A DNA stretch of 64,000 nucleotides. It comes from Anaerolineae bacterium. Lineage in GTDB: Bacteria > Chloroflexota > Anaerolineae > Aggregatilineales > Phototrophicaceae. Under the pieces are notes generated by a model. It saw nothing but the letters and a program-made list of their open reading frames with translations, made no database searches and was not told the origin of the DNA. Position numbers and translations under genes: made by a program. This document shows, piece by piece, positions 31,939-41,900 of this stretch (within the stretch, counting starts at the first letter, position 1; each line of letters opens with the position of its first letter). The stretch spans positions 372,001 to 436,000 of the forward strand of contig JAFLCG010000003.1 in NCBI GenBank assembly GCA_017303635.1. Reading direction: 5' to 3'.

Positions 31939-32100
31939 GTGAGCAAGACCAAGGACAATCCATTCGATCAGATTGCGCGTGGGTTGCGCCAGTTGCTGGA
32001 TGAACTGGAACGTGCACTGAATCCCCGGCAGCCCAAACGCGCGCCTGTCCCAGTCCCGGTACGCGTTCCAGTGCGCCCGGATCGGCGGATGCCGCGCTAA
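31939..32100 (+). CDS. Small hypothetical basic protein (53 aa)
   Basis: A GTG start with AAGGGG 9 bases upstream opens a 53-residue frame ending in TAA. It contains DQIARGLRQLLDELERALN (helix) and a VPVPVRVPVRPDRR tail with repeated VP/VR pairs. Positively charged end. Unknown family. It is just behind the tRNA terminator and has no partner nearby. Confidence 0.5.
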   Translation: MSKTKDNPFDQIARGLRQLLDELERALNPRQPKRAPVPVPVRVPVRPDRRMPR

Positions 32101-32328
32101 ACGCGTGGTTGAGGCCAGTCCGTGTAAACTGCATACTGCCTATCCACAACGCGGTGGCCGTTTCGGTGCGCCGCGTTGTTGATTCTGAAGCCCCGGCAGA
32201 TTAACTACATTTCACCGACGCTTGATAATGCCTTCTTGACCCGTTCGCGGCATAATAATGGGGGTCACGTATGTTGACGCCTCCGTGCGACCTATTTATG
32301 TAACGGTCATCCTCAAGGAGTTCCACGT

Positions 32329-33621
32329 ATGTTCAGTCGCCGTTTAGCCTTCTTCCTGGTCAGTTTGATCGCCTTGCTGCTGGCGGTAGTGGCCCCGGCT
32401 GCCGCGCAGGAGTCGGTCACACTGGATTTCTATTTCCCGGAAGCAACCGCGAATAATGCCCAGGGCATTTTTGAAGAATACGCCGCCCAGTTCAGCGAAG
32501 CCCACCCGAATATCACCATCAACGTGGTTTACCAGGGCAGCTACACCGACAACCGTACCATCATCCAGACGCAGACGGCTGCTGGCGAAGGCCCTGATGT
32601 GGCCGTGATGCTCTCAACCGATCTGCTGAGCTTCATCGAAGCCGGGACGGTGGTGCCGGTGCAGCAGTTTGTGGACAGCACCGAAGGCGGCGCGGATTAC
32701 GTAGCGGACTTCTTCGATGCCTTCCTGCTGAACAGCGTGGATGAGAACGGCCAACTGTGGTCGATCCCCTTCCAGCGCAGCACGCCGATCCTGTACTACA
32801 ATGCGGATCTGTTCAGCGAAGCAGGCATCGAAGCAGCCCCGGCTAACCGCGATGAACTGGTCGCAGCAGCCACGGCGCTGACGGCTGAAGGGCGCTCTGG
32901 CCTGTGGTTCCCCTCGGAAGGCTTCCCGATCTGGTTGTTCACCGCGTTCCAGATCGCAGGCGGCGAGCCGCTGGTGGCCGAACGCTTTGACCAGGTGTTC
33001 TTCAATACCACCGCGACTGCAGAAGGACTGCAGTATCTGCTCGACCTGAGCAAAGTCCACCAGGTCATGCCAGAAGGTGCACTCTCGTGGGGCGATGGCC
33101 CGACCATCTTCGCCAGTGGACAGGCGGCTATGCTGGTGCATACGACCGGCAGCCTGACCCGTATTCTGAGCGAAGCCCCGTTTGAAGTGGGTACGGCCTT
33201 CCTGCCCTTTGGCCCGGCAGGTGAAGACGGTACTGGCTACGGCGCGCCGACGGGCGGCGGTAACCTGTACATCTTCGCCAACAGCTCGCCGGAAGAACAG
33301 GCAGCCGCCTGGGAATGGGTGCAGTTCCTGTCTTCGCCGGAGATTCAGGCGGACTGGACCGCCCGCACGGGTTATATCGCTGCCCGCGAAAGCGCCTGGG
33401 CAACGGATACGCTGACCGCGTTGGTGGCCGAGAAGCCGCAGTATGCCGTCGCCCGTGACCAACTGGCTTTCGCCGGGAAGGAATTCACCGCCTTCCGCAG
33501 CATTGATATTCAGAACGTCATCAACACCACCCTGAGCAGCGTGATCGCCGGGGACGTGACTGATATTCCGGCAGCGCTGGAAGCAGCGCAGGCACAAATC
33601 GACTCGCTGTTAGCCGAATAA
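32329..33621 (+). CDS. Sugar ABC transporter substrate-binding protein
   Basis: A 430-residue exported protein (family SBP_bac_1, UgpB/MalE-like). A signal peptide (1-25) ends in APAAAQE. LDFYFPEATANNAQGIFEEYAAQFSEAHPNITINVVY (piece: QFSEAHPNITINV), ILYYNADLFSEAGIE and GGGNLYIFANSSPEEQAAAWEWVQFLSS are the typical lobes. It should capture an extracellular sugar or glycerol-phosphate ester and hand it to the two permeases downstream. AAGGAG is 9 bases ahead of the ATG. A hairpin separates it from the first permease. No ATPase of the MsmK/UgpC type is present, so it may use one encoded elsewhere. Confidence 0.93.
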   Translation: MFSRRLAFFLVSLIALLLAVVAPAAAQESVTLDFYFPEATANNAQGIFEEYAAQFSEAHPNITINVVYQGSYTDNRTIIQTQTAAGEGPDVAVMLSTDLLSFIEAGTVVPVQQFVDSTEGGADYVADFFDAFLLNSVDENGQLWSIPFQRSTPILYYNADLFSEAGIEAAPANRDELVAAATALTAEGRSGLWFPSEGFPIWLFTAFQIAGGEPLVAERFDQVFFNTTATAEGLQYLLDLSKVHQVMPEGALSWGDGPTIFASGQAAMLVHTTGSLTRILSEAPFEVGTAFLPFGPAGEDGTGYGAPTGGGNLYIFANSSPEEQAAAWEWVQFLSSPEIQADWTARTGYIAARESAWATDTLTALVAEKPQYAVARDQLAFAGKEFTAFRSIDIQNVINTTLSSVIAGDVTDIPAALEAAQAQIDSLLAE

Positions 33622-33642
33622 TTCGACTGGCTGTATGACCGT

Positions 33643-33662
33643 GGGCGGGAGCAATCCCGCCC
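33643..33662 (+). promoter_or_regulatory. Intercistronic hairpin between binding protein and permease genes
   Basis: GGGCGGGA / TCCCGCCC with a four-base loop. It is typical of operons where the binding protein is made in excess by partial termination or mRNA protection. There is no long T-run. Confidence 0.6.
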
Positions 33663-33694
33663 GCTGTGTTTCCAGCACCCTCACGAGGCTGCCT

Positions 33695-34630
33695 ATGCAA
33701 GCTGCGCTCCCGGTTACCAACCGCTCCGTCTCACCAGCCCGCAAGCCGTGGTCTCAGCGACTGCTGCCGTACCTGATGATCGCCCCGACATTCCTGATTG
33801 TGTTCCTGTTCACGCTCAAGCCAGCGGTCAGCGCCGTCATCGACAGCACGCTCAAACCAGCTCGGTTGGCGCAAGATCCACCTGCCTTTGTCGGGCTGCA
33901 GAATTATGCCGATCTCTTTAACCCAACGCATCATCTGGGCGCACGCTTCGGTGGCATTCTGCTGAATACCGTCCTGTTTGCGTTCGGAACGGTTGCCATT
34001 GGAATGCCGCTGGCGCTGGGGTTCGCCCTGCTTATCAACCGCCGACTGCCGCTGCGGGGAGTCTGGCGTTTTGGCTTCGTTTATCCATCCCTCCTGCCGC
34101 TGATCGGCGCGGCCAGCATCTGGGCCTTCATCTATGCCGATCAGGTGGGTCTGCTGGCAGCTATCCTGCGCGCAGCAAACCCGAACTGGCTGGGCAGCCC
34201 GGGGTTGGTGCTGGGGGCGGTGATCGTGGTCAATGTGTGGAGCCAGACGGGGTATTACATGCTGCTGTTCCTGGCCGGTTTGCAGGGTATCCCCCGCGAC
34301 CTGTATGAAGCCGCCGCTTTGGACGGGGCCAATTACTGGCAGCAGTTGCTACGGCTCACACTACCCCTGCTGCGACGGACGACGCTGTTCGTCCTGACGG
34401 TGTCGTTCACGTTTGCTTTCCAGGCGGTCGAACTGCTGCAAGGGTTGACGGAAGGCGGCCCGGGCGACCGCAGCAACCTGATCCTCTACTTCATTTATCA
34501 GAACATCGGGGAACGACGGAACTGGGGTCATATCAACGCCATCACGATCATTCTGGCCGTGATTGTGCTGGTCTTCACGCTCTCCAGCTTCCTGTTCTTC
34601 GAGCGCGGAGGGCGGGAAAGTGAACGCTAA
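33695..34630 (+). CDS. Sugar ABC transporter permease (UgpA-like)
   Basis: A 311-residue inner-membrane permease with about six helices and the EAA loop DLYEAAALDGANYWQQLLRLTLPLL. The ATG at 33695 is chosen because GAGG lies 7 bases upstream and the helices begin shortly after; upstream codons lack a ribosome site. It overlaps the next gene by 11 bases. With the second permease it forms the channel for the sugar bound by the 32329 protein. Confidence 0.9.
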   Translation: MQAALPVTNRSVSPARKPWSQRLLPYLMIAPTFLIVFLFTLKPAVSAVIDSTLKPARLAQDPPAFVGLQNYADLFNPTHHLGARFGGILLNTVLFAFGTVAIGMPLALGFALLINRRLPLRGVWRFGFVYPSLLPLIGAASIWAFIYADQVGLLAAILRAANPNWLGSPGLVLGAVIVVNVWSQTGYYMLLFLAGLQGIPRDLYEAAALDGANYWQQLLRLTLPLLRRTTLFVLTVSFTFAFQAVELLQGLTEGGPGDRSNLILYFIYQNIGERRNWGHINAITIILAVIVLVFTLSSFLFFERGGRESER

Positions 34631-35471
34631 ACCTCGGTCCATCAGCCGGCATTTTTCCTGGGGTAGCGTGCTGGCAAATGTGGTCACCATCCTCGCCGCG
34701 GGGATCTGGTTGACGCCGCTCCTGTTCACGGCGCTCATGAGCTTCCGACCCCCGGCGGAGCCAGTCACCCAGGGGAATATTTTCGTCGGCACAATCCTGA
34801 CCACCGAAAACTATACCCGCGCCTGGGAGATCGCCCCGTGGCCGGATCACTACCGCAACAGCATCATTTTTGTGGTGGGGACGCTGGCGGTGCAGTTGGT
34901 GACCGTCACGCTGGCGGGGTATGCCTTCGCCCGGATGACGTTCTTCGGGCGCGATCTGCTGCTGATTCTGGTGCTGCTGCAACTGATGATTCCGCCGGGG
35001 GTGCTGCTGGCCCAGAACTTCGCCACCATCCGTGACCTGGGCCTGTTCGATACCCACGTTGCCATGATGATCCCATACTGGGGGAGTGCTTTCGGCACGC
35101 TACTGCTGCGGCAGGCCTTCCGGGAAGTGCCCATTGAGTTGGAAGAAGCGGCACGCATCGACGGAGCGACCCTCGTGCAGGTGCTGCGGCATGTGTATGT
35201 GCCGCTGGCGGTTCCGACCTATATTGCATTTGGAGTGGTTTCGGTCAGCTCCCACTGGAATGAATTCCTGTGGCCTCTGGTGGTCACACAATCGGAAAGT
35301 GTGCGCCCGCTGACGGTGGCGATCAACAAGCTGATCCGCACCGCGGACCAGGGATCGCTCTACAGCCTGCTGATGGCAGGGACAGTCCTGGTGATCGCGC
35401 CACTGAGCATTGTCTTCATGATCTTCCAACGGCGGTTTGTAGAAAGCTTTGCATCGAGCGGGGTGAAGTGA
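34620..35471 (+). CDS. Sugar ABC transporter permease (UgpE-like)
   Basis: A 283-residue, six-helix permease partner. EAA-type loop ELEEAARIDGATLVQVLRHVYVPL. A GTG start at 34620 has GGAGG 8-9 bases upstream, inside the end of the first permease, and overlaps its stop region by 11 bases. It completes the transmembrane channel of the importer. Confidence 0.9.
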   Translation: MNAKPRSISRHFSWGSVLANVVTILAAGIWLTPLLFTALMSFRPPAEPVTQGNIFVGTILTTENYTRAWEIAPWPDHYRNSIIFVVGTLAVQLVTVTLAGYAFARMTFFGRDLLLILVLLQLMIPPGVLLAQNFATIRDLGLFDTHVAMMIPYWGSAFGTLLLRQAFREVPIELEEAARIDGATLVQVLRHVYVPLAVPTYIAFGVVSVSSHWNEFLWPLVVTQSESVRPLTVAINKLIRTADQGSLYSLLMAGTVLVIAPLSIVFMIFQRRFVESFASSGVK

Positions 35472-35551
35472 GTCGACTCCCTTACCTTGTCTGGCAAGTC
35501 GCCTTCGATGATAATCCCAAGCACTGGGTTCATATGTGGGAGTAGACTGAC

Positions 35552-36073
35552 ATGAAACGACTGATGGTAATCGTCACCCTGCTGGTGCTGGCCTTGATGG
35601 CCGGGACGGCACTGGCACAGGATGGCGCGGCGAGCAGCGGTACTGGCGGGATGGTGACGGGCTTGCTGCATACCCACGCGCTGGTGCGGTGGATCGCGGT
35701 GATTGTGGCGGTTGCGGCGCTCGTCAAGCTAGGCATGGGTGTGGCGCAGGGTGGGCCGTATGACAAGCCGGCCAGCCTCCTGATGACGGTCTTCGCGCGG
35801 GTGCTGGGAGTACAGTGGTTGATTGGCATCATTTTTGCGACGGTGCTCTACATCGTGCCGCTAGGCTTTGCCAATACGCCGCGACACGTTTGGGAACATC
35901 TGACGGTGATGACGGTGGTCGTCTTCCTGAGCGAAATGCGTGCAATGTGGAAGAATGCGCCGGACGCGACCCGTTACCGCAATAGCCTGATTCTAGTGAT
36001 CGTTTGTCTGGTGCTGGTGTTCATCGGTGTGGCGCTGCTGCCCCAGGGCTGGCGGTTGTTCCCGGTCACCTAG
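35552..36073 (+). CDS. Predicted exported/inner-membrane protein
   Basis: 173 residues. The N-terminus (MKRLMVIVTLLVLALMAGTALAQ) is a signal peptide or first helix. Three to four more helices follow (about 45-65, 80-110, 115-130, 145-165), with a conserved-looking HTHALVRW, WEHLTVMTVVVFLSEMRAMW and a basic ATRYRNS loop. The arrangement resembles small membrane proteins with paired His residues (cytochrome b561/DUF420-like), but I cannot name it. It follows the sugar importer by 80 bases and may or may not be part of it. A terminator follows. Confidence 0.7.
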   Translation: MKRLMVIVTLLVLALMAGTALAQDGAASSGTGGMVTGLLHTHALVRWIAVIVAVAALVKLGMGVAQGGPYDKPASLLMTVFARVLGVQWLIGIIFATVLYIVPLGFANTPRHVWEHLTVMTVVVFLSEMRAMWKNAPDATRYRNSLILVIVCLVLVFIGVALLPQGWRLFPVT

Positions 36074-36100
36074 CCAGAGAGGCATCGACCTGTCTCAATG

Positions 36101-36134
36101 AAATGGGCGCAGGGGATCTCCCTACGCCCATTTT
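36101..36134 (+). terminator. Rho-independent terminator
   Basis: Arms AAATGGGCG and CGCCCATTT, with inner GGGGA/TCCC, followed by TTTT on the plus strand. It may also stop the convergent minus-strand gene at 36165. Confidence 0.78.
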
Positions 36135-36164
36135 GATTACAGACTGGCGGCTACGCCTTCTAGC

Positions 36165-38111
36165 TTAGTCGGTCGGATAGTGGGGGAAGGTCAGGCGGAC
36201 GGTGGTGCCGATGCCTAGCGCACTTGTAATCTGAACCGTACCGCGATGGGCTTCCATGATCCGCTTGACGAAGGTCAGGCCCAGCCCCGCCAGACCTGTT
36301 TCCACCGCTCGGGCCTTATCCGCCCGGTAGAACGGTTCGAAGATGTGTTCCATGTCGGCTTCGGCAATACCAATACCGGCATCGATCACTTCCAGGATGA
36401 CTTGCTGGTCTTGTTGGAAGAGCCGGACTTCAATCCTTCCTGTTTCCGGGGAGAATTGGGCAGCATTATCCAGCACATGGCGAACCATCTTGCTCAGCCA
36501 GTGATGATGCCCCTGAATGAAGCTGATTTTGTGGTCGCACTGATATACCCAGTCAAAGTGGGGCTGACCATTCTGCATGGTATGAACCAGCGATTCGATG
36601 AGCGGATGCAGGGCGACAGGTGAGGTCTTAAAGTCGGTCAGATCAATATCCAACCGCGCCAGGTCGCTGTATTCCTCCAGAAAGGCGCTGATGCGGCTCA
36701 CCTGGTCATCGACTCGCGCCAGCGCTTCTGTCCGCTGCCCCACCTCAAGCTGATCCCAATAACGGTTCACCTTAAAATTGGTCACGCCAATGATCGATAA
36801 TGGGGTGCGAAGGTCATGGGAGAGGTTGGTGAGCAGTTGGGTCAATAACTCGATGGTGCGGGCTTTGGCGGCTAAGGCAGCCCGGGCACTTTCACTGCGT
36901 TTGCGATCCGTGATGTTGATCATCATGCCGTAGTTGCCGATGATCGAACCTTCTGTGTTGATATTCTGCTGATTGCGCAGCACCACCCAGCATTCGCCCC
37001 CGGTGGGACGAAGCAGGCGCACTTCAATATCGGTTGAGGACTCGGATGGGGTGGGACTCTGGAAAGCGGCGGCACAAATGGCACGGTCTTCCGGGTGGAT
37101 GAAATCCATTATGCGCCGACCCAGGCTGTCTTCGACCGTATAGTTGGTCAGGCGCGGCCAGGCTGCGTTCAGGAACAGAATTTCCTGCTGCTGATCGAGA
37201 TGATAGATGACATCGGTCACACGGTCTAGCAGGGCAGCGTACTGCTCTTCACTTTCCCGCAAAGCGATTTCCGCATTACGGAAGTCGGTCACATCGGTAA
37301 AGGTGAATTTCAGCTGGCGGGTTTGGGTTTCCTGATTGTGTTCCAGTTCAGCGTTGACCAAAAGCCAACTGTGGCTCGCTCCATTCGGGCTGATGATTTC
37401 AACAGTCACCTGAGGGACGATTGGGGTGTTGGAAGTCACACATTGATATTGTTTGAGGAGCGCCGTCAGGGTTTCTTCATCATGGGCGATGCGCCGGGCC
37501 AACGCCGCGTAATCTTCCCCGACCAGATCTTCATCCCGCTGGTAGAGCAAACGCAGCAGCGCATGATTCGCCAGCACAATTTCGCCAGCCGAGGTACAGA
37601 TGAGCACACCGGTATTGAGGTGCTGAAGGAGCGACTGAAAGTAACTGCCGGAAAAGGCGCGGGCTTGCTGGAGCCAACGCTGCTCGGTGATGTCCCGGAA
37701 GATCACAACCACTTCGGTCTCGGTCACCGGCTGTAGTCGAGCTTCAAATTGCCGTAAGAAATGTTCCCCATGGAGTTCAAAGTCAATCTGCTGCAAAAGC
37801 CTTGACTGCAGTGCTTCCTGCACAGTGAGCAGGAATGGTTGCTGAATCTCGACCGGCAGAAGGTCAGCAATGTGGGCTAGCAGGGTATTCCTGGGCTGAA
37901 AAAGATGATAAACGGTCTGATTGCTTTCCAGCACACGTCCGTGTCTGTCGATCCGGAGCACACCATCTGGCAGATAATCGGCGATCGAAGCGGTCACTGA
38001 GGCATCCCTGGCACGATCTTCGAGCTGCTCTACCTTGGACAAGTTGGACTTGGTCCGCTCGAACAAGCTGGCGTTCTCTACATCGGCAATCATAGACAGG
38101 GTAGCTGACAT
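36165..38111 (-). CDS. Sensor histidine kinase with three PAS domains
   Basis: 648 residues, no membrane helices. The N-terminal 30 residues (MIADVENASLFERTKSNLSK) look like the last helix of a GAF domain, followed by PAS domains at about 40-145, 155-280 and 290-410 (each with DITE/DVTD/NITD ends), HisKA (about 420-490, His in LLTNLSHDLRTPLSI) and HATPase (about 530-645; DNAAQFSP, DAGIGIAE, GLGLTFVKRI). Upstream is a STAS-like gene, 5 bases away, so they are co-translated. No response regulator is nearby. The missing beginning of the GAF domain suggests an old truncation. Confidence 0.9.
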   Translation of the reverse strand: MSATLSMIADVENASLFERTKSNLSKVEQLEDRARDASVTASIADYLPDGVLRIDRHGRVLESNQTVYHLFQPRNTLLAHIADLLPVEIQQPFLLTVQEALQSRLLQQIDFELHGEHFLRQFEARLQPVTETEVVVIFRDITEQRWLQQARAFSGSYFQSLLQHLNTGVLICTSAGEIVLANHALLRLLYQRDEDLVGEDYAALARRIAHDEETLTALLKQYQCVTSNTPIVPQVTVEIISPNGASHSWLLVNAELEHNQETQTRQLKFTFTDVTDFRNAEIALRESEEQYAALLDRVTDVIYHLDQQQEILFLNAAWPRLTNYTVEDSLGRRIMDFIHPEDRAICAAAFQSPTPSESSTDIEVRLLRPTGGECWVVLRNQQNINTEGSIIGNYGMMINITDRKRSESARAALAAKARTIELLTQLLTNLSHDLRTPLSIIGVTNFKVNRYWDQLEVGQRTEALARVDDQVSRISAFLEEYSDLARLDIDLTDFKTSPVALHPLIESLVHTMQNGQPHFDWVYQCDHKISFIQGHHHWLSKMVRHVLDNAAQFSPETGRIEVRLFQQDQQVILEVIDAGIGIAEADMEHIFEPFYRADKARAVETGLAGLGLTFVKRIMEAHRGTVQITSALGIGTTVRLTFPHYPTD

Positions 38112-38116
38112 GAGAC

Positions 38117-38719
38117 TTAAGGCACGGCTTTCGGTTTGATCTGCACTTCAGATTGCAGGGCGATTGCTTCTGGTTGGGCTGGAGCGGACACCGCTGCTAC
38201 GACTGGTGCTGGCAGGATCGGCGATACCAGCGGTGAGGCAACAACCGGTCTAACCACTTCCGCCTTCGGTTGGTCGGCACGGTGTTGTAAGAGCCATTCC
38301 AGCGCAGCAGTCCTTTTAAAGAAAGTACGGGACGTGATCTTCGGCAGATCGCTGATAATATCGGCCATCCGCAAGCGCGTCAACCGACCGGAAAGGGAAG
38401 TCGACACGACCAGCGCCAGAACCACCGGCCAACCTGCGTGGGCGGCCATAATTTCATGGGCCTTTTGACGCCCCATCTGGGTCACACCGACGTTGAAGGG
38501 GTCAAACTCCACTGCCGTCAGGTACAGCAGCCCTACCCCCGGATGGGATAAGTCATGCAGAGCCAGATACGGACGGTCTTTGGGCCACTCGCTCAATTTG
38601 CTCACGGCCAGGTTGCTCCAGGCCGAAATGGTACTGGTCTGAGCAGAGGAGAGCGTATAGGCCACAACCGCCTCATTTTCGAGCGATTCTACTTTCAGGC
38701 CGGGGATTGTATTGTCCAT
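38117..38719 (-). CDS. STAS/SpoIIAA-like protein paired with the histidine kinase
   Basis: 200 residues. The first 150 (GLKVESLENEAVVAYTLS, PYLALHDLSHPGV, FFKRTAALEWLLQH near the end) have a SpoIIAA/STAS-like alpha/beta pattern. The rest is a proline/alanine/valine-rich tail (VASPLVSPILPAPVVAAV). The start ATG at 38719 has AAAGG upstream and matches the conserved N-terminus. Its stop lies 5 bases before the kinase start. STAS proteins act as phospho-switches or ligand-binding partners, so it may be an input or output partner of the kinase. Family assignment is moderate. Confidence 0.7.
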   Translation of the reverse strand: MDNTIPGLKVESLENEAVVAYTLSSAQTSTISAWSNLAVSKLSEWPKDRPYLALHDLSHPGVGLLYLTAVEFDPFNVGVTQMGRQKAHEIMAAHAGWPVVLALVVSTSLSGRLTRLRMADIISDLPKITSRTFFKRTAALEWLLQHRADQPKAEVVRPVVASPLVSPILPAPVVAAVSAPAQPEAIALQSEVQIKPKAVP

Positions 38720-38951
38720 AGACCAGGAAACCTTTCGGTCGATCTTACATATTAACCTTAGCACTTTTATCTAAAGCGTAGCATGAAGATTGGCTCACGT
38801 TAAGCGGTCAATCCTGAAAAGGCTGTGAAGGCATGACGAAATTTGTAAAGAATGATGGCGATTCAGGCAACCAGAAGCTGAATGTTCGAGTAAGATAGAT
38901 GTAGGGTTCAATCCGTAACGATCAACCGCTCTTCAAGAAGCGAGATACTTG

Positions 38952-41900
38952 ATGACGACTGCCGATACGATCCGCAACCTGTATACGCTGATCGAACCTC
39001 TGGGTGCCGGAGGGATGGGTATCGTCTATCGTGCGCTTGACCGGCTGAACGACCGCCCTGTAGCCATCAAGCGCGTGGTAGTACCCCCTGAACTCCTGGA
39101 TTTTATGTCGCGCACGCGCAGCGATGACTATTACATCGGCCTGGCCAAAGAATTTGAAGTCCTCGCTTCGCTTCGCCATCCCCACATCATCGCCGTTTAT
39201 GACTACGGGTTTGATGAACAAAAACAACCCTATCTGGTCATGGAATTGATTGATCATGCGGAAGAACTGACCGGTGCAGGTGAAAATCTTTCCACCGAGC
39301 AAAAGGTGGATATTTTGCTCCAGATGTTCGAGGCGCTCGACTACCTGCATCGCAGAGGGGTAATCCACCGCGACTTAAAGCCCAGCAATGTGCTGATGAA
39401 CCGCCCTGATGGCAAAGATTATCTGGTCCGGGTGCTCGATTTTGGTCTTTCCCTCCGGGAAGGCGAAGGGCAAATCGAAGGGGATACCGCCGGCACAATC
39501 AATTACATGGCTCCGGAAGTGCTGGAAGGCGATGCAGCGAGCATCGCCGCAGATCTGTATACCTGCGGGGTGATCGCCTGGGAGCTCCTGACGGGCAACC
39601 ATCCCTTTGATGGGGATTCGCTGGATGAGATGATCGAGCTGATCCTCAAGAAGCCTTTGGATATCGACCAAAGCGCGATTCCAGAAGCGCTCAAGCCGAT
39701 TGTGAAGCGGTTGATGGCTCGCCAGCCAAATGAGCGTTATCCCTCAGCCTGGGAGGTCAGCACTGCCCTAAGCGCGGTCATTCACCGCACACAGATTGAA
39801 TCGGCGGCGGTACGTGAAAGTTTCCTGCAGGCTGCCTCGTTTGTCGGGCGGGATTTTGAAATCGGCATCCTGGAAAAAGCACTCCACCAGGCGACAGAAG
39901 GCAAAGGCAGTGGTTGGCTGGTCGGTGGCGAGTCCGGCGTGGGGAAGTCCCGCCTGCTGGATGAACTGCGAATTCGGGCGCTGGTCAGTGGCGTCCAGGT
40001 GGTGCGCGGGCAGGCAGTTGAAGGGGACAGCAGTCAGTATGCCATGTGGCGCGATGTCCTGCGCCGCCTGATCCTCGCCACACAAGTCAGTGACCTGGAA
40101 GCCGCCATCTTAAAACCGTTTGTAGCCGATATCGCCGAGATGCTGGGCCGACCGATTGCTGATCCCGCTGAACTACCCGGTGATGCGGGTCTGCGCCGCC
40201 TGGCGCTCACCATCAGCGACTTATTGCGACGCTGCCCGGAACCCTTCCTGATCATTCTGGAAGATCTACACTGGGCCGAACAGGGCCATGAACTGATCCG
40301 GCAGATCGCCACCCAACTGGGTGAAATGCGGATCATGTTGGTCGGCACCTACCGGAATGACGAAGCCCCGGATTTGACCACCCACCTGGAAGGCCTGAAG
40401 GTCATCCCGCTGGGACGGTTGGATGCCGATGCCGTGATGAAGCTGAGCGAGAAGATGATCGGCGAGGCGGCGAATGTCCCGGGCGTGCGAGAACTGATCG
40501 CCAAAGAGACAGAGGGAAACGTCTTTTTCATCGTCGAGGTGGTACGGGCGCTGGCCGCCGAGTCCGGTCGTTTACAGGATATTGGGCGGGCCTCGTTACC
40601 GGCGAAAGTGCTATCCGGCGGTATTGAGGCGGTAATTCGGAAACGGTTGGAGCGGGTGCCAACGGTGGGGCGGCGATTGCTCACAATTGCCGCTATTGGT
40701 GGACGACAGCTTGAAGAACCCGTGCTGCGGGGGTTGCTCAAAGCCCATCCCGATTATCTGACTGGGCTGGATCTCGAACGTTGGCTGGTCGCCTGTTCGG
40801 ATGCTGCCGTCCTGACCATTATTGATGGACAGTGGCGCTTTGCCCACGACAAACTGCGTGAGGCGCTGCTGGCAGATGTAGCCACAACTGATGTTCCAGC
40901 TTTTAATCGCCATCTGGCGGAGGCCATTGAGTCCACGGTGACAGATCTGAAGCCATATGCAGCCCGTCTGGCGCGGCACTGGCGGGCCGCTGGTGTCCCG
41001 GAAAAAGAGTTAGGCTACGTGATGCTGGCGGGTGAGTCCGCCTACCTGACCAGCGCTAATCTAGATAGTGTGGCTGCGTTCAAACGGGCGCTGGACATCC
41101 TGGATGCCAACCCGACGCTGGATAGCAACGAGCGAAGGCTGGATGCCACCATCAAACTGGCAAAAGTCTACATCCGTCTTAGCCAGTATGACGATGCACG
41201 CGCCTTACTGGATGAAAAGTTACTGGTCGCAGCCGGGAACAACCTGCAAGCAGCCGAGATCACCGCTGAGATGGGGCGCATCGCGCTCTACCAGGGAGAG
41301 TACAGCGAAGCGGAAAGCCGCTTGAACAACAGTCTACAACGCTACCGCGAGCATCAATCCGCGCTGGGCGCTGCGCGTGCACTTATTTCACTGGGGCGCG
41401 CTTCGATTTACCAGGGGCGGGGCGAACAGGCCGAAACCTACTTCCGCGAGAGCTTGACGACGCTGGGAGAAAGCGCCGATCCCTGGGCAAAGGCACAGGC
41501 CATGGCCGGTATTGCCTATGTCCTGACCGATCGGGGCGAGTTCCCGCAGGCAGTTGAGTATCTCCAGTCTTCCCTGGAACTGTATCGTTCGATTGGCAAC
41601 CGGGAAGGCATGGCCGGTGCGCTGCTCGACCTGGGGCAAGTAGCGATGTTCCAGGGCAATCTATCCGAAGCGGCAGTGCATTATCAACAGAGCTTAAGCA
41701 GCTTCCGCGACATTGAAGATCGCTGGGGGATGGCAGCTGTGCTCAACAACCTCGGCTTCATCGCACTGCAACAAGAACAGTACCCTGAAGCGGAACAGCA
41801 CTTTGAGAACAGCCGGGAGATGCTGCAAGCGATTGGTGACCGGGCAAGTGTCGCCAACACCGTCAATAACCTGGGGCATGTGGCTAAGGGGCGCCAGGAC

